This document shows, piece by piece, positions 1 through 11,800 of a stretch of 64,000 nucleotides of DNA (position 1 is the stretch's first letter; each line of letters starts with the position of its first letter). Below the pieces are notes generated by a model. It was not told where the DNA came from. It saw only the letters and a program-made list of their open reading frames with translations, and searched no databases. The stretch is from Acanthochlamys bracteata. Its lineage: Eukaryota; Streptophyta; Magnoliopsida; Pandanales; Velloziaceae. Both the position numbers and the translations under genes were made by a program. The stretch is from NCBI GenBank assembly GCA_019914995.1, contig CM034131.1, forward strand, positions 3,256,501-3,320,500, written 5' to 3'.

Positions 1-1360
1 TTACAAAAATCATTATTCATAATGATTTATATAGTAAAGTACTGGCATAAGTGTAATTTTTCTTAATTTGTCTTTGTTTAGTAAAAATGAGTTGCTTCAT
101 AAAATAAAATTCGAAACAGAATTAATTTTGTATTATTTGTTATTAAAGTGAGTTTAAAATAAAAATATTTAGTTTTAAAGTTTAAATTTTAAAAGTGGAA
201 TGTTTGGTTAAAAAGTGAAATTAGTTTTTTTTATTTTAATTTAAAAATGAGTAAAATCTTTAGAAAGAAGTGAATTAGAAGTGTTGATAGATATGTCTAT
301 AGCCCCTAATGTCTCATTAACTAACGCATAGTAAACATTATGAAGGCAATAATAAAATCCCTAATTGCTAGTAACAAAAATGACAATTAATAATATAGAC
401 AACATTATGCTATGAAGCATTACAAAATGGCACGCTTGGACGGTCCATACGTCCACTTAGATTTGGGCTAAGCAAACAAATCATCAAGCACATCCGAACC
501 AGGAAAATCTTTTATAATATATTTGAATACATATATATATAACACAATTTATTTAACTTAACAAAGACCCAAAAATTTCATAGCTCTGAATTACTTACTT
601 TTGTCACATATTGGAGAAAGATGAAAAATGAAAATTCTTTTATTTTTTTATTATTGTTATGAGAGGATAGTCAAACAGCATTAAAAAAAATAATTGATTT
701 TTTTATTATCTATTTTTATATTACGTTTGAAAGTATTTATAAAGTAAAATTTTTTTAAAATAAAAAATATTTTTATTGTAATTCTAGAAATGAATTTTAT
801 TTTTATTTAAAAAAATAATAATAAAATTTTATAACATAAACTTTTTATATTTTAAAAAATTAAATAATTCTCATAAATATTATATTAAAATATTAATTAA
901 AAAATATGAAATAAAAAAAAAAATTTAGAATTGAGTGAAATGGAATCTTAAAGAGGCTCTTATTCATTCTGATCTAATGAGACCCTTGAGGATCAATATC
1001 TAAGGCCACGTTTTGATCTATATTTCAACTCATTTTTTCTTTTTCTCAGTCTTTATTACTAAAACAATTTGTTATAATATTTTAAATCTTTTCAAAGTTT
1101 TTTGGAAAAAATAATTGACGTTTAAAAGATAAACATATATTTTTAAATTAAAAAAATAATTTATTTTAAACCATTCTAGACAGTCTAGACGGTCACTGAT
1201 TCGCACCGAGCTATTCTCTGCCTTGTATGACCAAACCATAATGACCTCGTACTCAGATATCCCGATGTCCCCTACTTATTTAGCTTATCTAACCAAACAA
1301 ACTTACCAGCGAATATCAATTCATATATCAGTTATTAGACATCACTTTGGTCAATTACGA
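1..1360. other. AT-rich intergenic spacer
   Basis: No coding exon is visible. The segment at about 722-945 is an AT-rich block whose left edge (GTTTGAAAGTATTTATAAAG) closely resembles the block starting near 40755, so it is probably a degraded member of the dispersed MITE family. The short open frames are low-complexity. Confidence 0.6.
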
Positions 1361-1361
1361 A

Positions 1362-1582
1362 GGGGGGCGTTTGTAATTCAATTTCATAAAAATTATTTTA
1401 AATTTTTAAATTTATATTTCTATAAATTTATAAAAAAAATTTATTAAAAAATTTAGAAAAATTTTATTTAATCAAATTTTTATTTTTTTATATTTTCAAA
1501 TAAAAACAAAGTTATTTTAAAAAAATTTAAAAGTATTTTATATTTTAAAAAATTTATTTTAAAAGTAGTACCAAACTTTTTC
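1362..1582. mobile_element. Tourist/Harbinger-like MITE remnant
   Basis: An AT-rich block that opens with GGGGGGCGTTTGTAAT and closes with GTACCAAACTTTTT, matching the GGG-n-GTTTGG-type termini of other copies in this window. The right terminus has lost its G/C tail. It lies about 370 bp upstream of the PB1 gene, so it could sit within that promoter region. Confidence 0.45.
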
Positions 1583-1737
1583 TAAAACCTTCCAGCTGCC
1601 ACAAATTCTCATTTAATGTTATCATTATTAATATGAAATGGTTAAGTAATTACTAAAATAATAATAATAATAATTAGTGAAGAATAACCTTTATTGCGCT
1701 TGCGTGGGAATTCTTCACCTTCTTCTTTGTTGAGTTC

Positions 1738-1746
1738 TATAAATAA
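1738..1746 (+). promoter_or_regulatory. TATA box of the PB1 gene
   Basis: TATAAATAA sits about 250 bp upstream of the PB1 start codon. It is followed by a 5' leader of roughly 220 nt (about 1770-1992) that is AG/CT-rich and contains a GA microsatellite. No other core-promoter match fits the spacing as well. The transcription start is inferred. Confidence 0.5.
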
Positions 1747-1951
1747 TAAGAGAGGTAGCAGAGGAGAGGCTTGAAGGCGCCGCTCAAATCAGAGCAAAAT
1801 CTACTCCTTCATACTCTCTTTCCATTTTTTGACACCTTTCTCTTAAACTAGCTCAATCAAAGCAACAAAAGAAAAAAAAGTTAATAATAATAACGAACAA
1901 TTATAATTGAGATAGAATTTAGCTAGAGTGATTTATTTTTTTAGAATCTGC

Positions 1952-1977
1952 AGAGAGAGAGAGAGAGAGAGAGAGAG
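1952..1977 (+). repeat. (GA)n microsatellite in 5' leader
   Basis: Thirteen GA units lie immediately upstream of the PB1 start codon, within its inferred 5' UTR. GA tracts are common in plant leaders and are bound by GAGA-binding (BPC) proteins. Any role here is inference. Confidence 0.8.
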
Positions 1978-1992
1978 CAAAGCAAGCTAACT

Positions 1993-2702
1993 ATGGTGAT
2001 TACTTCTTCGACATCGTCTTCTTCGTGTGCTTCGTTGAGTTCGCTTGACGATGTTTCCGTCAAGTCCGTTAACAACGGTACTAACGGAAACACCGTCAAG
2101 TTTCTCTGCAGCTATGGTGGCTGGATCCTTCCCCGTTATCCTGACGGCAAGCTTCGTTACGTCGGCGGCGAAACACGTGTTCTAGCCGTCGACCGTTCCG
2201 TCCATTTCCGTGGTTCGTTTAGATCGATTTCTCTTTCTATTCCATGTTAGTTAGGATTTAGTTTTCTGATATTGATTGATTTGCTCGCTATACAGAGCTT
2301 CAATCGAAGCTTGGGGAGATCTGTGGGTACGGTGGTGGTGTGTGTTTCCGTTGCCAGCTTCCAAAGGAGGACCTCGATGCGCTCGTATCGATCACCTCCG
2401 CAGAAGATCTCGCGAATCTGATCGAAGAGTACGATCTCGCTGGCCGTGACAAATCATCTCCGCTGAAGATCCGGGCATTCCTTTGTCCTCTTCCACCCCC
2501 GCCATCATCTTCGAAGATTCCGAAATCAGCGAGCCCACCACGGCAACAGCAACAGCGGAGGTTGTTATTCTCCACGGCTTGTGGTCCCACTAGCCGGCCG
2601 GTGCAAGCTCCAGATCGCCGGACCCGAGAGGTATTCAGACAGGTTGGAATACAACAGTCCGAGAATCAACGGTGGAGATCATCGCGGCTGCGTGCCGTAT
2701 AA
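1993..2702 (+). CDS. PB1 (octicosapeptide/Phox/Bem1p) domain protein
   Basis: Two exons, 1993-2212 and 2296-2702, with a GT-AG intron that splits a Glu codon. They join into a 208-residue frame. After a Ser-rich leader, residues 33-135 form a PB1 domain: VKFLCSYGG, the LRYVGGETRVL strand pair, then LGEICGYGGG, CQLPKEDLDALVSI and the acidic EDLANLIEEYD (OPCA-type). This matches the small plant PB1 proteins of about 175-210 residues. The PB1 fold mediates head-to-tail protein-protein binding; no specific partner can be named. After the domain comes a Pro/Ser/Gln linker. The C-terminus in this frame (SSRLRAV) is not family-like. The next frame carries a Gly-Cys element and ends YHGNRWQ at 2745, as expected for the family, so a one-base break between about 2470 and 2640 is likely. 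A 3' UTR intron may follow, because an acceptor-like TTTTGCAG lies at 3351-3358. Confidence 0.85.
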
Positions 2703-2745
2703 CAGCCCAGAGGTTCTCGTCTACCATGGCAACCGGTGGCAATGA

Positions 2746-4230
2746 TTTTGAAGGTTTATTCTCCCTCCTACATCAAAAGAGAAGAAGAGGTTCAGACGAT
2801 TTTTTGCTTTCTAGTGATCGAAGAAATTGAAAGGTAAATGGAACGGGACGGTTGCAGAGTGAATGTGTTTGTTTAAAAAAGAAAAAGAAAAGCAGATTGT
2901 AATATTAGTAATAGTAATAGCAAATACTTCTTTCAGCCGGAAACAAAAAGGGTTAATTAAAAGCAAGATGATCCTTTAAACAAAACTGATCTTCTTCTTT
3001 GTTGTTTTTGGTTTCTTATTTATGTTTTCTTTTTTTTTGGTTGGCTGTTGCCTTGATTTGGAACTTCTGGGAAGCCTCACCTTCTCCATTATGTCAAGTT
3101 CGTTCATTCAAGTCTCTCTGAACATTCCATTTTCATCGTCGTTCTTCATGTTTGGTCTTTTTTCATGAGCTTTAGGGATTTTTTTTTTCTCTCGTCTTTG
3201 ATTTTTTTTTTCTTTTGTTATCATTAGTTTTTGTCTTCCAGCTTTCTTTAGTTCCTTTTCTTTTCGATTAATTTCGTTTTTCGATAATCTGTTTAGTATT
3301 TTCACAGGTTAATTCTGTCTAACTTACTGATGATTTCTCCGGTTTGTTGATTTTGCAGGTTTGGCGAATCATTGCTGGTTCAACCGAAGTATCAACGCGT
3401 TCTGGATACGGAAAACCTTCATCAATTGATTCATTTCAGCCTACAAGTTTTTTCAGTGAGGCGGAATATTCCAAACAGTTGGGAAAACTTACGCATGAAC
3501 GATACAGAACAGTCACTAGATATATGCTTTTTTCCTTTTCTTCCTAAATATGTCAAAAATAATAGACTTGGGAAAGAGTTTTCTATCTCAAAAAGAAAAC
3601 AATAAGGAGCTTTTTGTCGGTGTGTGTTTTAGATATAAAAAATAAATTTTTTTAAAAAATAAAATAAAAGTAAAGTTTAGTATTTGTGTGTCAATAAATT
3701 TTGAAAGTGTATTAAAAATTAAAAAATATAATTGTATTGAAAAAATCTGCAAATAAGAAAGTTAGAACTGAAGTTTTATATATAAAAATGGATATGAATT
3801 TTTTATGTAATTAAAATATATGAACTATTCAGAACTCAAAATTTGACCAAAAAAAATAAAATTACAATCATTTAAAACACGCTCTTAATATATGTTCTAA
3901 AGCCTTCCTTCACATTTAATAGATACATAAAACGGCATAATTAATTATTATAGGTTAATTGTTTGATGTCTGCATAATCAAGTAATGCGGTCCTCACAGA
4001 CCTTATCTTCTTCTCCCCTTCCCATCTCCCAATGTATTCATTCATTTTAATCAAAATCTTTGAAGTGAACTGGAATGAACTGAAACTTAAGAGTAGGAAA
4101 TTCGTATGTGGCCTGGCTTTATGCTTTGATGAAGTATGGCATCTGTCTGACCCACAGGCCACAGCTGAAATGTGAATGGGTGGTTCTGTACGTATCCAGC
4201 TCTTCGAAAGGAATTGGTTGAGAGCGACCA
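2746..4230. other. PB1 3' region and spacer
   Basis: The segment to about 3605 is T-rich and probably 3' UTR. An acceptor-like site near 3358 follows a long T/C-rich stretch, and donor-like GTAAAT occurs near 2833, so a 3' UTR intron is possible. From 3606 the sequence is AT-rich spacer without a supportable exon. Confidence 0.4.
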
Positions 4231-4447
4231 ATGTGTTTGAGGTGCTTTTAAAAAATAATTTTATAAAAAAAATTTATTTTATTTTTACAGAGTTTTACTA
4301 TTTTAATTTAAAAAATAAAAAAAATATTACTATAGTAAATTTTTTATATTTTCTAAAACTTAAATAAATTTTATAAAATATAATAAAAATTTATTAAAAT
4401 ATATAAAATAAAATTATTTTTTTGAAATACGTCGTCAAACGTACCTC
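4231..4447. mobile_element. Tourist/Harbinger-like MITE remnant
   Basis: The left end (GTTTGAGGTGCTTTTAAAAA) and the inverted right end (GTTTGACGACGTATTTC on the other strand) are imperfect inverted repeats, both running into AATAATTTTAT. The size and AT-rich core fit the dispersed family in this window. Confidence 0.5.
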
Positions 4448-4960
4448 TAGAGCTTATAAACGTCAAGGTGGGGATAGGGGGGGCCTTAACTGTGAATGGT
4501 TTAGATACGATGAGATGAGAATCACACAACTATTTGTTTTGATGTTTCCTAAATCAGGTTAACTAGTAGTAGGTGCGAGCCTTCCTCAGATTCTTAAGCT
4601 CATATCAAACTCTGAGGAGGTAAAGAACATCTACATTCCTGATTCGAACTTGGTTAAAAGTGTTGTAGGGTTAGTTGGTCCCAGCGTTCGGATGTAAACT
4701 CTTACATCTCCCCATATTTACTTTCGAGCATACTGTTAAGATCTTTTTATTTTGGCATTTTATGCCCTTTTATCTTATATAATATATGTTAGGTAGGCTC
4801 TTTTAGAGTAGTTTAAAATACTCTATAATATTTACATATTTATATAGTTATGTAGATATTTATGCGTCAACTTGAAAGATGGGTTTTTAAGATATAATTT
4901 AAAATTTTTTTAAAGAAGCGTTCTTTATTATCGGATTAAAATAATTTGAACTGTCCGTTA
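4448..4960. other. spacer with one short exon-like frame
   Basis: Between about 4560 and 4697 an open frame on the + strand follows an acceptor-like AATCAG and ends in a stop. It reads smoothly (LVVGASLPQILKLIS, then SVVGLVGPSVRM), but I do not recognise a family. It may be a gene relic or chance. The remainder is AT-rich without features. Confidence 0.25.
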
Positions 4961-5172
4961 AAAAAAGCGTATTCATCAACACCCCAAATTCTATTTTTTT
5001 AAATTAATTTTTAATATAAAAAATATATAAAAATTAAAATAAATTTTTTAACAATAATTTTTTAAAAAATTTAATTTAATTTAATTTTTATTAAATATTT
5101 TTAATTTTATTTTAAAATTTATTTTTTAAAAACTTTTCTTCATCCGATTTCAAGCCTAGATAAACACGTCCG
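4961..5172. mobile_element. Tourist/Harbinger-like MITE copy
   Basis: This block starts GCGTATTCATCAACACCCC and ends GATAAACACGTCC. It aligns along its whole length with the reverse complement of the intact-looking copy at 29912-30171: the same inner blocks occur in the same order, including TAAAATAAATTTTTT and CTAAAAACTT-like segments. It is therefore a second member of that subfamily in the opposite orientation. Confidence 0.6.
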
Positions 5173-6479
5173 TAGTGAAAAAGCTTATAAATAACGAGAG
5201 GAACCTTCATTGTAATCATCGAGAAAAAAGAGTCGTAATCGAGTCTAATATTGTTAGAGTTTTCTTTCAAGCTTTCTTTCTTTTTTGAGTGTTCTTTAAT
5301 CCCTCAAGTTCATCTACCTTATAAAAGTTTTTAGCTATTCTTGATAATTATTTTGGGGATAAGACTGACTTAGTTGTAAGAGATATGACTAAAATGTCAT
5401 ATCTTCCAAATAAAATATCACTCCTGTGACATGTTGTAACTAGGCTCATACATTATCATTAGTACCAATCAAATGTTAGCTACCTAAGAAAATTTGTACA
5501 ACCTCTCTCATTGCCAGTCTCTACTTCGGATCTAGTGACAACAAGTCAACCCTAACTTCAAAACTCAACCCACATCCTTCACTGAACTCAACGCCATCCG
5601 TTTATCCACCACAGTCCTTACTTCAAGTCATTGCCACATATGTCTCGTGACAACTTCCTTTCTTGTCCATTGATGCTCGCTTGATGTCCTGCAGGAAGAA
5701 TGCCGCCGTAAACTTAGCCAAAACCTCCATCTGCCAAGAAGCCGTTACCATGAGAACTTGTTGTCACTAGATGTTTAACCCATCTTTGTAGGAGAATTTG
5801 CATGGCTAATAATTCAACTCTCATTCCTCTAAATCTGTCTTTATTATTGTTTCCTTCAACCATCACAATCTTTCATCTCTCCGTTGTGAAACATAGTATT
5901 AATATAACACATAAAAGAGTTACAGATTTCCTATACAATCTTTTTTTCAACAACTTTTTAACCAAAATAAAGGGCATAACCTATTCTTGACCAAAACAGA
6001 AAGTTAAATTTCACTTATTTTTCTGTTTTTACCCTCTTTCTCTATTTTTTATTGTAACCCTTTTCTTAAGGATTTTCTCGGAATAAATGTGGCTGGTTAG
6101 TGTTTGCTTGGTCGTTTTAATCTCTTTTTAACTGAGAGTGGGTTTATCATTTCTTTTTTAGCTTTATCAAGTTTTGTTATTTTGCTCAATAGTTTGTAAT
6201 TTTCACATTAATAGTAATATTCTCTCTCCTTCGTAGACGCAAGTTTTTTTTTAAAAGTCGAACCACGTAAATCTTGTCGTTGTTTGTTCTATTGTTTTGT
6301 TTCTTGATTATTGTTGTGACTGTTTTAACTAGATCAATAGAGTTTAAGCACTAAACACATTATTTACTTTACTAGAACCTCTCTTTGCTTCAATCTCAAG
6401 TATTTGGTGTTTTTCCTTTCTCTCTGTACTATAACAAAATCAATAACCAACACACCTGCAGTTACTCCAGCAGAGAGAG
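5173..6479. other. intergenic spacer
   Basis: I see no gene. The stretch 5500-5770 is less AT-rich and looks like unrecognised degenerate sequence. From 5990 to 6380 it is T-rich low complexity. Confidence 0.4.
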
Positions 6480-7090
6480 ACGATCTTACCTGAAAGGCGG
6501 TGGCAAGAATGCTGAGAATTTCAATTGGTTTAGGTCCCTAGCGGCAACACCACTATCACTGAAAATGCTATATCCCTTTGATATTCCACCCAGGTTATCT
6601 TGGACGCCGAAACATGACAAACATCTCCAATGGTTAGTAATTTGTAATCCTCGAGTCAGTAAAAGAGAAGGAGCGGCTTCGGATTCCTTACCTCCTCTGC
6701 TGGAGCATTAGTGATATTGATCTAGAACGTCGGGTCATCAAACTCAATCCAAGCGCAGATGTTCTGGCCACTTCCCATGTCGAGACAAACTCCATATACA
6801 GGCTGAGTGAACATGGACTGGATGTAGTTGGGATTGATCTCGACATGGTTGCCCATCTGAATCATTAAACTTTGGATTCTGCTCGGTATCGATTTCAATC
6901 ACGAGCAACGAGCTGGGTTCTCGCTTGTAGAGTTTAAGGCCAATGTACGGACCAAAGTTGGCTCCAGATAATGAGGTTGTCTTGGAGGGAACAATGGCAA
7001 GACCGAAGCAAGGACTACTGTCTATCACCGGCAGGATAAAGAAGACGAACGAAGTTTAAAAGTACTGGAGACGGATGAGATGGAGAGGTA
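6480..7090 (-). pseudogene. L-type lectin domain pseudogene
   Basis: Read on the - strand, this stretch carries the ordered signatures of a legume-type (L-type) lectin domain: FVFFILP then GLAIVPSK, FGPYIGLKLY, VIEIDTEQ, GNHVEINPNYIQS, DMGSGQNICAWIEFDD, INITNAPAEEVRNPKP, and finally GYSIFSDSGVAARDLNQL with FLPPPF. In plants such domains occur in lectin receptor kinases and lectins. The pieces lie in several different frames with internal stops. No signal peptide and no kinase domain are visible around it, so only an inactive lectin domain remains. Identity of the domain is clear; which lectin subgroup it came from is not. Confidence 0.65.
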
Positions 7091-7790
7091 ATAAAAGGTT
7101 ATAGAGGTAGATGAACGACGATGCTCCTATTCTTTCATGGTTTGGGGCATGTTTGGTTTGAACGGGAACTGTTTTTCTCTAGCTAGAAAGTCGCCTCCAA
7201 TATTTGGTGTACGGTTAAAACTCGCATCTCTCTTCTCACAAATTAAATTTTAGAAATCACTATTTTTAAAAAATGAATAAAAATAATTTTGATTTCTTGC
7301 TTCTTATATAATCAAACACAAATCTATTTTTAAACTCACTTCTGGGTGCAACCAAACATTAGAATTGAAGTAACTTTCAAAACTCAATTTTAAAAACTTA
7401 CGTTTCAAAAATTACTTAAGTACAACCAAACAAAGGAAAACTTAATTTTAATAGATAAGAAAGGAGAAAGATGAAAAAGCAGATAGAAATGGAGATTTTG
7501 ATTTAAATAAATAAAATAGAAGGATTGCGAGAGGAAGAAGGCAGTGCGCTTGTTGGTGGTTGCAAGTGGGGAGTTTGGTCAGAGACTGTTATTATCACTG
7601 TCATTGTTGCGAATGAAAGATACGGATGTTAGCACTATGCAGCGGCTCATACAAACAAACCGAAAATTACAATCACTTTGCAGGCAGTTCTCCAACTCCT
7701 ACAATTGGTATTCAGATACGAATCCAAATAAAGTGAAAATCTTAGCTCGAAACGATCAAGAGCAGACATAGTTATTAGATTTTCGTTGAG
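7091..7790. other. spacer, possible MITE-like block
   Basis: About 7142-7436 begins GGGGCATGTTTGGTTTGAA and ends CAACCAAACAAAGG. This inverted TGTTTGGTT-type pair, with another CAACCAAACA inside, suggests a decayed MITE or two nested ones. No gene is supported; the frame at 7544-7771 has no recognisable family. Confidence 0.35.
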
Positions 7791-8240
7791 ACACTAAAGT
7801 ATGAACTCTACTGGGAGGAGCATTGCTGCTAAAAGTATAACTTGTAAACAGTCAAATTCATTTTCCAGAAATCCAACAAAAGCCACAGCGACCGTGGGCT
7901 CTGTGCGAGCAAATGATAACCACCGTTGCTCAAAGAAAGCAAAGATGCAATTCGTACAACACCGTCCAATATAGGCACACTCCAAACTCCAGTTTTAATC
8001 ATTGAAACTATCTGAATCAAGCTCATAACAGACTCAAAAATCCAAATGATCCATATTCGTCAACAAGACGAATCGAACATGATTATTATGACTTGTCAAA
8101 CATATAGAAAAGAGCGAGACCACAACATCAAATAACAAATCACAGAAACCCAACAATGTCAGTGTATCCTCATTAACAATACAAGAAACACACTTTATAG
8201 AAGACCTCGAAATATTGAGCTTCAAGATTATTCTTTTGGA
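7791..8240 (-). pseudogene. unrecognised coding-like relic
   Basis: On the - strand, three overlapping open stretches in different frames succeed one another: about 8225-8034, then 8026-7829, then 7985-7794. They have a coherent Leu/Val/Ile-rich composition (LLSLSNGGYHLLAQSPRSLW; FVGFLENEFDCLQVILLAA). This looks like an alpha-helical repeat protein fragment that has lost its frame, but I cannot assign a family. It lies downstream of the RNase H2B stop and is not needed for that gene. Confidence 0.25.
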
Positions 8241-8267
8241 AGCAAAACAAAAATTATATATATATAT

Positions 8268-8490
8268 CTAGGAAATGATTGGAAGAGTTTTGACAAAAAG
8301 CTTTTCCAAAATAAAATTTTTTTTAAAAAAAAACTCTTTTTTATCTAAAAAATATTAATAATTAATAATAATAATAACAGTCAAAATTTTTTATATATTT
8401 TTTTAATTTAATTTTTTTTAAATATCATAAAAATTTTATTAAAAATATAAAATTAAACGAATTGAAAATCATTCTCAAACACCATCTTAA
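8268..8490. mobile_element. AT-rich MITE-like remnant
   Basis: An AT-rich block with an inverted pair of ends: GGAAATGATTGGAAGAG on the left, and GGTGTTTGAGAATGATTTTC read from the right on the other strand. It belongs to the dispersed family by composition and size. No clean target duplication was seen. Confidence 0.35.
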
Positions 8491-8881
8491 CACTGGTGTA
8501 AACAGATATCTAAAAGAATATCGGAGCAAGTTTGAGAATAGTAGGATGCCAAGTTGACAGATACCCGTGATGATTCAAAAACCTGCTGCCTCACCTGGCC
8601 CCTACTGAGTGCTGTTAACACTTCTGTTAACTACAGTCGGAAATTCCGGAGTTCCCCATTTCTGAAAAACATTTACTAGACAGTACTGCCAGACTTCTGG
8701 TCCAGGTGTAAGATTATCATTTCAATGTTACAAAACGAATGCTTGAGATGTATTAAATTAGAGCACTTAGGGAGTAGGCTGCTCACAAGAAGTGAAACAG
8801 TCAAATGACAGTTGACAATTTAGATATTAACATACAAAATTATTTGCTCACCCTCAGAAAATAGGTTCTGTCCCTTCAGAA

Positions 8882-11800
8882 TTACTTTTGTCTCCTTCCA
8901 GAGGCCTTGCTGAACATATCTTTTATATTTCGTGAATTTGTTTCAGTTTTCAGTTTCTTTGATTGTTTCCCATTAGCAGCCATGCTCTTTGCATTGACAT
9001 TCTTTCCCTAAAATATTAATGAACATAAGAGACCACATATAGACAAATAACCCTTACAAATAAGGTTCCTAGAATGGGACCTGCAAGGATTGTGGCGTCG
9101 ATGGAGAACTCTCAGCCAGGGCTGGGAGCGTCTCACACTGAGACATTTTAACAAGAACTTCATCAATATCCAAACTACAAAGATATCCACGCCAGAACCA
9201 GGTCAGAAAATTAAAATAAGGACTACAACAAGATTCCAGATTCAGAAATAGTAATTGGTGGTGATGTAGTTATCCTTACTTGAGATGATTGCACAAGAGC
9301 ATCAACCAGGGTTGATCCTTCAGATACTCAGCCAAAAGAGAAACCGCATCTCTTACTAAAGGAAAGGTTTAAACGGGTTAGCATGTCATGTTATCGAAAA
9401 TAAAAATGACAGCTGTGTATATGATCAATGTATAGTCTGTAATATAAGTTAAAACAAAGTTCCTAAAGAATAACGCAGTTCAAAACAGAAAACAATATAC
9501 TTTGTGGAAAGTTTAAGTTTTTACATCCAATTTTATGACACAAAAATTGTCTCAAAAGTAAAAAATCTCATAGGACATTTGGCATACTGGTGAAACATAT
9601 AATAGCTAGAAACCCTCTAAGCACATCAAAGATACTTGAACCCTCCTGGTAAATGAAAATCATTGATTAGAAAGTGAACCTACATAGCATGACAAAAATC
9701 ACACATGCAACACCGCCAAGAACCAAAGAGTTGGCAAAGATCTTAAAAAGCCAAACTAACACATATCCAACCATAGCAGATACCTGGAGGATGATGTGTT
9801 GGAGCCAGTTATAAACTTTTTAAGAGGAAATAGTAAAAATTAAACTACTATAGTATGTAAATTCAACAAAACATGATTAATAATTTATAACAAAGCAAAT
9901 GCAGATTCAAGTACACAATTTTCAAGAGAATAGAAAAGAAAGTAAAACCTGCATCACCTACATCTTTCACTTTCTTCTTGGACAGCATAATTCTTGTCCA
10001 ACTTTGCCAAATCTGATTGTAAATTATTTACCTGCAGAGGAAAAACAAGACCATTGTAGCGACCATCATGAGTGAGCCGAAGCCATTATAATGCCTCTAT
10101 CATGACATGCTACAAAAGGCTTTCTCTAACATTGTCAACAAGCATCAATCTATGCTGCATACATCCTGCGCCATGTGAGATAACCAATATAACCCTGGAT
10201 GTAACTTGAATTACACCCTGTGAGAAACAAATCATGTTGCAGGAAAAAGTGCAAAATGTTATTTTGATTATTTTAAATTGCTCTCTTCTTTTCATTTCGA
10301 AACTCGGTTCCTCCTCAAAAACCTAAAAGACTCGAATAGTTTAGCATGTACTTACAAGTCAAATGAGACTTCCTAATCCTTTTTACTTTTTTTGCGCTTC
10401 AGTCCCATGTTTCAAACCATAATCAGATCTTAAATTGAATTGTGCCACACTTCTAGGGATAGACTTAAGGTGAAACATACTACCTTCCCCATGAGCAATG
10501 GACCCACAAACCTATCCTCTTTGATCAGATTCGTGAATTTTGGTTTTCTTAGTTTTCCCAAATAAACAAGTGATGATGTCTTCTAACCCCAACATGAAAC
10601 GCTACCATTTTTTCTGCCTAGATCAATAAATAGCTGGTCATTGTCTTCAAGCTATCTTCGAATCATCTAACAATGCATCTAGAACTCAGTGCCAACTTGT
10701 CTTGCTGATTAGTACCAACTTTAGTTAATTGGGCGTGCTATTACCTACAGGTGGAAACATCAAGAGAGACCGTAACTCATGAAAAGACATCCATAGTTAA
10801 TAGACTTTCAAAATGGAGGTTTACGATACACAGCTTTCACGAACAAGAAATATACGTGTGAACCCAATGTCTACTTAAAGATTGATGTGAGCAATTACAA
10901 GTTTGTAGTCATCATGTACTTTGTACTAAAGCTTAAGCAATCGCATCCATGACAGCTTATTGTGTTAATCAGAACTCACATGCACTGGCTACTATAGCCC
11001 CATCTTCATCGAACTAACTTCACCAAACATTATCGTACTCATCACCTTCTATTCAACTCCTCAAAGTTGTATCTGAACTCCCCAATTTCTTAATCATGCT
11101 GCCTGATTGAACTGATACTATTTCAGTTTTCTTTCGCAATCAATGCAACTTCTTCATTAGGCTAAATATTAGATATTCTTCTACCATATGCGGCTTTAAC
11201 AGTCAGAATCCGCTCTATGCTTGCTATCCAACCCACCAAATTTCTCTCTCACACTACACAAGAAAATGTGAATGTATCCTTTCCAACATATGAGTTTTGA
11301 CAATATGGTGAAATTTGTGTCCATTACTTACACAGACCAAGTTATGATGAAACTAAGATTGGCTAGTAATGCATCAAATCAAAACATAAGCGATAAATAA
11401 AGACAATTGTCAACTACAATTCTACACAGCATGACCTCCAAAAAAAAAAAAAGAAAAAAAAAAAGAAATGATTGAAAAGTGTACTCCCTATATCAAATGA
11501 CAAATTTCAATGCTGCTAGCTCAAGCAAAGAATTTGAAGGGGAATATTCCAAATGGAAACACCTTTTGGCACAGCCAAGCAAGAACCTTTAAGTCATCAA
11601 GCCTAAAGAATTTTGAAGATCCAATTTCTGCAAAAAAGAATCAAGGCAATTTAGATAAACTATGTAAGGAAACAAGTTGTGTCCTATTAACAGTTCCAGT
11701 TTCTAACGTGATATTAGCACATATCCGTATTGATAAAAGTAGTGCAAAATTATGATGTGATTGCATGGAAAAACATAGAAGCAGCAATTATAAAAAGCTG

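Noticed and set aside
2300-2590. 96-residue - strand frame over PB1 exon 2
   Set aside because: Antisense shadow of a conserved domain.
6385-6711. 108-residue + strand frame
   Set aside because: It runs antisense to the lectin-domain relic, whose signature motifs are on the - strand.
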